This document shows, one piece after another, positions 40,950 through 46,737 of a stretch of DNA of 46,737 bases. Both the position numbers and the translations under genes were made by a program. This stretch comes from Planctomycetota bacterium. GTDB lineage: Bacteria; Planctomycetota; Phycisphaerae; Phycisphaerales; UBA1924. Below the pieces are notes generated by a model, which was not told the DNA's origin, did no database searches, and saw only the letters and a list, made by a program, of their open reading frames with translations. Numbering within the stretch: the stretch's first letter is position 1; each line of letters opens with the position of its first letter. Location: the NCBI GenBank assembly GCA_023432465.1, contig JAEYUO010000089.1, forward strand, positions 1 through 46,737, written 5' to 3'.

Positions 40950-41843
40950 ATGCACGGAATCAAGACGGTTGGTGTCGTCGGAGCGGGTCAGATGGGCGGC
41001 GGCATCGCGCAGGTCGCGGCGGTCGCGGGCTTCAAGACTCTCGTGTATGACGCCTTCCCGAAGTCGCTGGAGAAATGCAAGGCAGACCACGAGAAGCGGA
41101 TCGCCCGCGATGTGGAGAAGGGCAAGCTCTCCCAGGCCGATGCCGATTCCGCACGCGCACGTCTTCAATACATCGGTTCGCTCGACAACCTCGGCGAGTG
41201 CGACATCGTGATCGAAGCCGTTGTGGAAGATGTCAAGGTCAAGATTGGTCTGTTCACCCAGCTCGCGGAGATGTTCGCGAAGATCCCCGGCCGACAGATC
41301 CTTGCGACCAACACCAGCAGCATCTCCATCACCGAGCTCGCCGCGAGCTGCAACCTCATCAAGGGTCCGAGCATGCAGGCCCCCGAGCAGATTATCGGGA
41401 TGCACTTCTTCAACCCTGTCCCAATCATGAAGCTCGTCGAAGTCATCAACGGCCTCTCGACGAGCCCCGAGACCACGCAGCGCACCATCGCGCTCGCCGA
41501 GGCCATGGGCAAGACCGCCATCCCCGCCAACGACCGCCCCGGCTTCGTCAGCAACCGCGTCCTCATGCCGATGATCAACGAGGCGTTCTACGCGTGGATG
41601 GAGGGCGTCGCCAAGCCCGAGGACATCGACGGCATCATGAAGCTCGGCTGCAACTTCCCCATGGGCCCGCTCAACCTCGCCGACTTCATCGGCCTCGACA
41701 CTTGCGTCCACATCATGGATGTCCTGGCCGACGGCCTGAACAACGACCGCTACCGTGCCTGCCCGCTGCTCAAGCAGCTCGTCACCGCGGGCCGCCTCGG
41801 CGTCAAATCCGGCCGCGGCGTGTTCGACTACGCCAAGAAGTAA
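40950..41843 (+). CDS. hbd: 3-hydroxybutyryl-CoA dehydrogenase
   Basis: NAD(P)-dependent oxidoreductase interconverting 3-hydroxybutyryl-CoA and acetoacetyl-CoA. The 297-residue protein has the Rossmann motif VGVVGAGQMGGGIAQ (about 7-21), the acidic residue of the cofactor pocket in LVYDAF, the family block LATNTSSISITELA, catalytic His in IIGMHFFNPVPIMKLVEVI, and DRPGFVSNRVLMPMINEA before the C-terminal helical domain (LADFIGLDTCVHIMDVL). The ATG at 40950 follows GGAG; ATGs at 40938 and 40944 are alternatives. Single-gene unit in this window, with an AtoE-type transporter far upstream as a possible metabolic partner. Confidence 0.95.
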   Translation: MHGIKTVGVVGAGQMGGGIAQVAAVAGFKTLVYDAFPKSLEKCKADHEKRIARDVEKGKLSQADADSARARLQYIGSLDNLGECDIVIEAVVEDVKVKIGLFTQLAEMFAKIPGRQILATNTSSISITELAASCNLIKGPSMQAPEQIIGMHFFNPVPIMKLVEVINGLSTSPETTQRTIALAEAMGKTAIPANDRPGFVSNRVLMPMINEAFYAWMEGVAKPEDIDGIMKLGCNFPMGPLNLADFIGLDTCVHIMDVLADGLNNDRYRACPLLKQLVTAGRLGVKSGRGVFDYAKK

Positions 41844-41882
41844 GTCCCGCTTCCGCGCCTCTACTCCAAGCCCGCTCCTCTG

Positions 41883-41937
41883 ATCTGCGTTCATCCGCAT
41901 TCATCTGCGGCCCTTCTTCTTCTTCTTCTTCTTCTTC
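41883..41937. repeat. Decamer repeats and (TTC)8 tract
   Basis: Three copies of an ATCTGCGTTC-type decamer (41883-41910, degenerate) followed by eight perfect TTC units (41914-41937). It lies in the 163-base convergent gap between the dehydrogenase and SDR genes, outside coding sequence. The decamers resemble a widely scattered non-coding repeat I have seen in other bacterial genomes, which is from memory. Confidence 0.75.
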
Positions 41938-42006
41938 CCTCAGCGTCTCTACGCCTCTGCGCGAGGCCTCCCGCTGTTCATGTGTGCCCATCCGGCGCCA
42001 TCTTCC

Positions 42007-42747
42007 TCACGGGCTGGGCACCCAGATCACCTGTCCGTTCTCCGCATCTCGCTCGCCATTGATGCACGCCACGATGATTCGTGCCACATCCTCCGGCGCA
42101 AGCGCCTTCGCCTTCGGGATCATCTTCTCCGGGAAGTTCGCCCGCAGCATCGGCGTCTCCACCGCGCCGGGCGCAACCGCAAACCCACGCACCCCGATCG
42201 CCCGCCCTTCCTTCGCGCACGACTGCGCCATCAGGTTCACACTCGCCTTCGCCGCGGCGTATGCAAAGAACCCAGCAAACGGGTCCCTCGTCGCCATCGA
42301 CGACACATTCACCACCGTCGCCCGCGCCGCTTCACCCTGAGCCTTCGCCTCTTCCGCCTGACGCCGGAACACCGGCCACGATGCGGCGATCACATACCCC
42401 GCCGCAATCGCGTTGACCGCGAAACACTCCCGCAGCATTTCCGGCGTCGTCTTGTCGATCGGTGCCAGCGGCGCGCTCCCCGCGTTGTTCACCACCGCAT
42501 CGATCCGCCCGAACCGCGCAACCGTCTGTTCAACCGCCGCCGCGGCCTGCTCCGCGATCGACACATCCCCTGTCAGGATTAGCACGCGCGAGTCTTCGGC
42601 ATCGCCAATCGATGCCGCCGTTTCCTCCAGCGCATCCACCCGCCGACCCACGATCGCGACCCGCCACCCCGCCGCCGCGAGCAGAAGCGCCGTCGCCCGT
42701 CCGATCCCCGACCCCGCCCCGCTGATCAACGCAACGCGTTCTGTCAT
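42007..42747 (-). CDS. Short-chain dehydrogenase/reductase (SDR)
   Basis: A 246-residue classical SDR. Cofactor motif ISGAGSGIGRA (about 9-18), NNAG at 87-90, catalytic Ser150 in VVNVSS, and Y-x3-K at Tyr163/Lys167 (FFAYAAAKASV). The specificity tail has VAPGAVETPMLRANFPEK. The acidic or basic residue after the glycine loop (GRRVDAL) hints at NADP preference. Substrate unknown. The ATG at 42747 begins the conserved N-terminus MTERVALISG. Divergent from xylulokinase across a 99-base gap. Confidence 0.92.
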   Translation of the reverse strand: MTERVALISGAGSGIGRATALLLAAAGWRVAIVGRRVDALEETAASIGDAEDSRVLILTGDVSIAEQAAAAVEQTVARFGRIDAVVNNAGSAPLAPIDKTTPEMLRECFAVNAIAAGYVIAASWPVFRRQAEEAKAQGEAARATVVNVSSMATRDPFAGFFAYAAAKASVNLMAQSCAKEGRAIGVRGFAVAPGAVETPMLRANFPEKMIPKAKALAPEDVARIIVACINGERDAENGQVIWVPSP

Positions 42748-42846
42748 GCTTCCCTCAGTTCTGGCAAGAGAGTCCGCCCTGCGTTCGGCCTGCGTACCCC
42801 GCCGGATTCGCCAACCAATCTCGCCGGGACACGGTAGACTGCGATC

Positions 42847-44421
42847 ATGCCTCTCCTGCTCGGCCTCGATATCGGCACTTCCGCGGCCAAGGGCGTCGTC
42901 GTGGACGCCTCCGCTCAGCAGCACCGCATCATTGCCGAAGCTTCCGTCGAGTATCCCCTCAGCCAGCCCTGCCCCGGGTGGAGCGAGCAGGACCCGGAAG
43001 ACTGGTGGCTCGCCGTCTGCCGCATCTCGCGCGAGCTTGTCAGTCGCGCTGCCGCGAAAGGAGGGGGACGGCCCATCGCCGCCGTTGGCTTCTCCGGACA
43101 GATGCACGGCTCGGTCTTCCTTGGTGACAATGCCGCAGCGCTCGCCGGACGCGCCCACGCTCTCCGCCCGGCGATCCTGTGGAACGACCAGCGCACCGCG
43201 CTCGAATGCACCCGGATCGAAAGCGCGGCGGGCGGCAGAGCCCGCCTCGTGGAGCTTGTGGGCAACGCCGCGCTCACCGGCTTCACACTCCCCAAGATTC
43301 TCTGGCTGCGCGACAACGAGCCCGATCGCTTCAAACGCCTTCGGACCATTCTGCTGCCCAAGGACTTCATCCGCTATCGACTGACGGGCGAACTCGCGAC
43401 CGATGTCAGCGATGCCTCCGGCGTTCTCGCGCTCGATGTCGATTCCCGCACGCGCTGGTCCGCCGACCTGCTCCACAAGCTCGGCCTCGATCCTGCGATC
43501 CTCCCACCCGTGCTCGAATCATGCTCGGTCGCCGGCCTGATCTCCGACTGGGCCGCGAGCCAGACCGGGCTTCCGATCGGTACGCCCGTCGTCGCCGGCG
43601 CGGGCGACAACCAGGCAGGCGCGATCGGCGCGGGCGTCGTCACTTCCGGCATCATCCTCGCCGCGCTCGGCACCAGCGGCGTCATCTACGCCCACACCGA
43701 CAAACCCCGCCGCGACCTCCATGCACCGGATGCCCCCGCCGGCCGCCTCCACACCATGTGCGCGGCCGATGGCACGGCGAATCAACCCGGCGGGTGGTCG
43801 CTCACCGGCTGCATGCTCTCTGCCGCCGGTTCGCTGCGATGGGCGCGGGCCGTTCTCGCGGCCGATCGTTCCTACGACGAACTTTGTGACGAAGCCGCCA
43901 CCGTGCCACCTGGATGCGAGGGCCTCATCTTCCTGCCGTACCTGACCGGTGAGCGTTGCCCGCACCCGGATCCGCACGCACGCGCGGGCTGGGTCGGCCT
44001 CACCTCGCGCCACACCCGTGCCCACATGATCCGTGCTGTCCTCGAAGGCGTCGCTTTCGGCATGACGCAGATGCTCGACCTCATGCGTGCTGCCGGCGTC
44101 ACGGCCACCGCCGCGCGACTGGGCGGCGGCGGGTCAAAGTCCGCGCTGTGGCGACAGATCCTCGCCGACAATTTCAACGTCCCCTGTCAGTTGGTTGGAG
44201 CAGGTGGAGACGAAGGCCCCGCCTACGGCGCCGCCATCATGGGCGGCGTTGGCACTGGTGTCTTCCCCTCCGCTGCCGCGGCATGCAAATCACTGATTCC
44301 TGTCGTCTCCGAAGTCCACCCCAACCCCGACACCTCCGCCGCCTACGCACGCCCCCGCGCCATCTACAACCACCTCTATCACGACCTCCGCACCACCTTC
44401 ACCGAACTCGCTTCGCTTTAG
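42847..44421 (+). CDS. xylB: Xylulokinase, FGGY family
   Basis: Phosphorylates D-xylulose to xylulose 5-phosphate for the pentose phosphate pathway. The 524-residue kinase has the phosphate-binding start LLLGLDIGTSAAKGVVVD, the xylulokinase motif GFSGQMHGSVFL, WNDQRTALEC, PKDFIRYRLTGELATDVSDA, the catalytic-domain AGAGDNQAGAIGAGV, and GLIFLPYLTGERCPHPDP with the C-terminal ATP-domain RLGGGGSKSALWRQILAD. It is slightly longer than the typical 480-500. Followed after a pyrimidine-rich 142-base gap by a xylose-isomerase-like gene, giving a probable xylose unit. Confidence 0.94.
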   Translation: MPLLLGLDIGTSAAKGVVVDASAQQHRIIAEASVEYPLSQPCPGWSEQDPEDWWLAVCRISRELVSRAAAKGGGRPIAAVGFSGQMHGSVFLGDNAAALAGRAHALRPAILWNDQRTALECTRIESAAGGRARLVELVGNAALTGFTLPKILWLRDNEPDRFKRLRTILLPKDFIRYRLTGELATDVSDASGVLALDVDSRTRWSADLLHKLGLDPAILPPVLESCSVAGLISDWAASQTGLPIGTPVVAGAGDNQAGAIGAGVVTSGIILAALGTSGVIYAHTDKPRRDLHAPDAPAGRLHTMCAADGTANQPGGWSLTGCMLSAAGSLRWARAVLAADRSYDELCDEAATVPPGCEGLIFLPYLTGERCPHPDPHARAGWVGLTSRHTRAHMIRAVLEGVAFGMTQMLDLMRAAGVTATAARLGGGGSKSALWRQILADNFNVPCQLVGAGGDEGPAYGAAIMGGVGTGVFPSAAAACKSLIPVVSEVHPNPDTSAAYARPRAIYNHLYHDLRTTFTELASL

Positions 44422-44563
44422 CATCCATCCCCTCTTCCCTCTTCCCTTCTCAGTCCTTTCATCTTCTTCTTCCTCTTGCCTTCTTCCGCAGCTCCTCTCT
44501 CCTTCCCTCTCTGCTTTCCTCTGCTTGCTCTGCTCCCTCTGTGTTCCTTCCGAAAGAAACCCC
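44422..44563 (+). other. Polypyrimidine spacer between xylB and isomerase-like gene
   Basis: 142 bases that are almost entirely C and T on the plus strand (runs such as CCCCTCTTCCCTCTTCCC), with scattered single purines, ending in the weak ribosome-binding site GAAAG. It has no coding sequence, no clear hairpin and no T-run terminator. It may be an untranslated intercistronic segment or a promoter region for the downstream gene. Confidence 0.7.
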
Positions 44564-45709
44564 ATGCCGCTGACCGACCTCCGCCCCCAATCCACCCGCC
44601 GCTCACCCGCCGACACCCTCAAGCACCTCAAGTCCTTCTCACTCGACTTGAAGTTCTCCGCCGGCATCTGGTTTCTCTCCCCCGCGCAGAGCCGCTTCCA
44701 CGACAAGTACTTCCCCGACCTCACCATCGAGCAGCGTCTCGATGTCGCGAGCAAACTCGCGAAGGATGGCCTGGGCGCGCTCGAAGCCCACTACCCGAAT
44801 GAGATCAACGAAGACAACGCTGGTCTCTGGCAGACGTTCAGCCGGCAGACCGGCATCCGCATCCTCACCGTCATCCCCCTCCTCTTCTGGGACAAGCAGT
44901 TCGAGTTCGGCTCGCTATCAAATCCGCTCCCCGGCCCACGCAAGGCCGCGATCGAGCGCACCATCGCCGCGCTCCGGCTCAACAAGCAGCTCGACACTGA
45001 CTTCGCCGTCGTCTGGCCCGGCATCGACGGCTACGAAAACGGCTTCGGCCTCGACTTCGCCTCCGCCCGCGCCCGCTTCGCCGAGGGCCTCGCCGAAGCC
45101 CTCGACGCCGTACCCGGCATTCGCATCGCCTTCGAGCCCAAGCCCTACGAGCCCCGCGGCCACATTCTCTATGGCACCACGCCCGAGGGCATTCTGCTGG
45201 GCCGCGATGTGGAAGCCATGCTGCGGCACGCCGACAACAAGAAGCTCCTCGCCGATGGCCACAAGCTCGTCTGCATGAACCCCGAGGTCGGCCACGCCCT
45301 CATGGGCCTTGAGGACGGCGCGTACGCCTACTCGTGGCCCCTCTCAGAAAGCCGCCTCGCGCACACGCACTGGAACAGCCAGCCCCTGGGCAACTACGAC
45401 CAGGACCTCGGCGTCGGCGTCATCTCGCCGGAAGTCACCGAGGCGATCCTCTACACCCTTAAGCTCCACGGCTACCGCGGCTACTTCGGCATCGATATCA
45501 ACCCCGAGCGCATCCCGGTGGACATCGCGCTGCGCAACTCCTTCGACGCCCTCCGCGCCGCCAACGACCGCATCGACTCCCTCGACCACGAGTCCCTCAT
45601 CGCCTGTCACAACACCCCCGACCGCGCCCGCGGCTGGCTCGACGCCTATCTCACCCGCGCCCGGGCCTCGCGCCCCGAAAAGCTCACGTCCCTGCCGCGG
45701 CTGGTTTGA
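44564..45709 (+). CDS. Divergent xylose-isomerase-like TIM-barrel protein
   Basis: A 381-residue protein of the xylose isomerase-like TIM-barrel superfamily. Motifs in order: FAVVWPGIDGYENG (about 147-160, compare the W-G-G-R-E-G-Y region of XylA), FEPKPYEPRGHILYGT with the metal-binding Glu191, CMNPEVGHALMGLED (237-251) and the His/Asn-rich HTHWNSQPLGNYDQD (267-281). The spacing of metal ligands fits XylA but the sequence is diverged, so I call it xylose-isomerase-like. Coupling with xylulokinase supports conversion of xylose to xylulose. The start is the ATG at 44564, after GAAAG. No transporter or XylR is in the window. Confidence 0.8.
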   Translation: MPLTDLRPQSTRRSPADTLKHLKSFSLDLKFSAGIWFLSPAQSRFHDKYFPDLTIEQRLDVASKLAKDGLGALEAHYPNEINEDNAGLWQTFSRQTGIRILTVIPLLFWDKQFEFGSLSNPLPGPRKAAIERTIAALRLNKQLDTDFAVVWPGIDGYENGFGLDFASARARFAEGLAEALDAVPGIRIAFEPKPYEPRGHILYGTTPEGILLGRDVEAMLRHADNKKLLADGHKLVCMNPEVGHALMGLEDGAYAYSWPLSESRLAHTHWNSQPLGNYDQDLGVGVISPEVTEAILYTLKLHGYRGYFGIDINPERIPVDIALRNSFDALRAANDRIDSLDHESLIACHNTPDRARGWLDAYLTRARASRPEKLTSLPRLV

Positions 45710-45778
45710 TGGCAGCGGATCCGCCTGGCCCGAGGCGTTGCTTCTCGTCTGGCGCTGCGTCGCGGGAGCAACGCGCTC

Positions 45779-46669
45779 TCACGACTGCGAGGAAGGTTCG
45801 CCGGGATCGATGGCGAGCGTGTAGTTGAATGCGCCATCGAGGCCCAGGACGTAGTGCGTCACCTGCACGTAGTAATCGCCTGGGGCGAGGTTCGCGAGGC
45901 TGAGCGAGGTCTGGCCCATGTAACCGGCGGCGAAGCCGATCGACTGACGGCTGGAATTGAAGAGCGAAAGATTGAACGCGTGGGAGGACGCGATGGAGAT
46001 GTTCGCGGGTGCGATGGGTGTGGCCGCGATGGTGAACTTGTAGATGTCGTAGGTGTCGTCGAGGGTGAGGCCGGAGAGGGTGCGCGGGGCGGAGAGTGTG
46101 CCGAGGCTGGGGGAGCCGGGGGTTCCGACGGGCGCGGCATCGACCAAGTCGAATGAGTCGTTGTGCTCAAGTGGGGCGGGGTCATCTGAAGGGTCGGCGG
46201 GCGTGGGTGCGGCGAGGGACAATCGGTAGTTGGGGTTGGTCGCGTTGTCCCGACCGAAGACCTTGGCCATGTACCAGCCGGCAGGGAGGCCATCGAGGGA
46301 GATGGACTCGGTGGCGCGGCTTGTCGCGCTGAAATCGAGCTGGATCCGGCCGCGGGCGTTGAAGAGGGCGAGGTCGAGATTGCCGCGGCGGTTCTTAAAG
46401 GAGATGGAAAGGGCGTCGTCGGGCTGGCCGGGGGTGGTAAGGCGGAAGCGGAACCAGTCGGCACGGTCGGCGAGGATGAGGCGGGAAATGGTCAGATCGC
46501 CCTCGACGGCACCGAGGTTAGGGCCGGAGGGCGAGGTCAGGGCAAGCACCTGGCGGGGCGTGTCGTTGGGCTCGAAGGCGTCGTCGAGGAGGGGGGCGGC
46601 ATCGAGGAGGCGGCGGGCTTCGAGGCATTCAAGGGCGAAGAGTGTCGGAGCAGAGGAGCGCAGGGACAT
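45779..46669 (-). CDS. Secreted two-domain PPC-type protein with LEPR-XLL-like N-terminus
   Basis: A 296-residue extracellular protein. The N-terminus (LFALECLEARRLLDAAPLLD) matches the LEPR-XLL pattern of planctomycete surface proteins, with A in place of P. Two pre-peptidase C-terminal (PPC)-like beta-sandwiches follow: DAFEPNDTPRQVLAL then DRADWFRFRLTTPGQPDDAL and AGWYMAKVFG (about 30-150); and HNDSFDLVDAAPVGTPGSPS then DTYDIYKFTI and LAPGDYYVQVTHYV (about 165-290). AGGAGG lies about seven bases before the start. A surface or matrix role is likely; no catalytic domain is attached, which is unusual for PPC modules. Confidence 0.8.
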   Translation of the reverse strand: MSLRSSAPTLFALECLEARRLLDAAPLLDDAFEPNDTPRQVLALTSPSGPNLGAVEGDLTISRLILADRADWFRFRLTTPGQPDDALSISFKNRRGNLDLALFNARGRIQLDFSATSRATESISLDGLPAGWYMAKVFGRDNATNPNYRLSLAAPTPADPSDDPAPLEHNDSFDLVDAAPVGTPGSPSLGTLSAPRTLSGLTLDDTYDIYKFTIAATPIAPANISIASSHAFNLSLFNSSRQSIGFAAGYMGQTSLSLANLAPGDYYVQVTHYVLGLDGAFNYTLAIDPGEPSSQS

Positions 46670-46737
46670 GGACGGGCCTCCTAAAGGGGATGCAGTCGGG
46701 AGGAGAGCATCGACGGGAGTGGGGGGCTGGGTGATGA

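Noticed and set aside
1..46737. CRISPR array, tRNA genes or prophage
   Set aside because: No regularly spaced direct repeats, no tRNA cloverleaf or TTCGAAT-type loops, and no phage structural genes were seen in the window.

Overview
The window is GC-rich bacterial chromosome, densely coded on both strands, and reads as a planctomycete, most likely of the class Phycisphaerae. Three things point there. Two very long secreted proteins end in dockerin-like tails closing on the residues GCP, the 'GC-type dockerin' tail I associate with that group. A third secreted protein has an N-terminal motif close to LEPR-XLL. A pseudopilin-like H-G-G/D-G module of the DUF1559 type, a planctomycete hallmark, is fused to a probable anti-sigma factor. 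There are no tRNA or rRNA genes, no CRISPR array and no sign of a prophage. The only mobile-element-related gene is a REP-associated tyrosine transposase with its palindromes.

Layout. 1-4.2 kb: a DUF1444-like protein, purH and a beta-propeller lipoprotein. 4.4-8.2 kb: a tight forward run of ribE, ruvC, a sigma-54 response regulator and a methyltransferase-like protein. 8.5-9.3 kb: a RAYT transposase between REP-like palindromes, next to an AtoE-type fatty-acid transporter. 10.8-14.2 kb: small membrane proteins (DUF2752 and two DUF4190-like paralogues), glycerate kinase and a YugP-type metalloprotease. 14.3-16.6 kb: a chaperone cluster with a CbpA-like DnaJ divergent from two Hsp20 genes. 16.7-20.1 kb: an ECF sigma factor translationally coupled to an unusual membrane anti-sigma candidate, divergent from hpnH (hopanoid side-chain synthesis). 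20.1-23.8 kb: a secreted thioredoxin-like protein, an esterase and small conserved proteins. 23.9-31.9 kb: two divergent secreted dockerin-tailed proteins, one of 1793 residues. 32.0-37.0 kb: a stand-alone atpC, an almost uncharged Asn/Pro/Phe/Thr-rich protein, smpB and an ABC-2 exporter pair. 37.0-40.8 kb: a structured intergenic region with a 26-codon ORF, a membrane protein, a rhodanese-lipoprotein pair and a recX-TPR pair. 40.9-46.7 kb: 3-hydroxyacyl-CoA dehydrogenase, an SDR oxidoreductase, xylulokinase with a divergent xylose-isomerase-like protein, and a secreted PPC-type protein.

Most genes are ordinary housekeeping or conserved genes. The most unusual items are: (i) the 375-residue protein at 32995-34122, with no charged residue or histidine before its last 16 residues; (ii) the anti-sigma/pseudopilin fusion at 16675-17997; (iii) the hairpin-rich small-ORF transcript candidate at 37050-37303; and (iv) the REP/RAYT locus. 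All identifications come from reading the sequence; no database search was possible.
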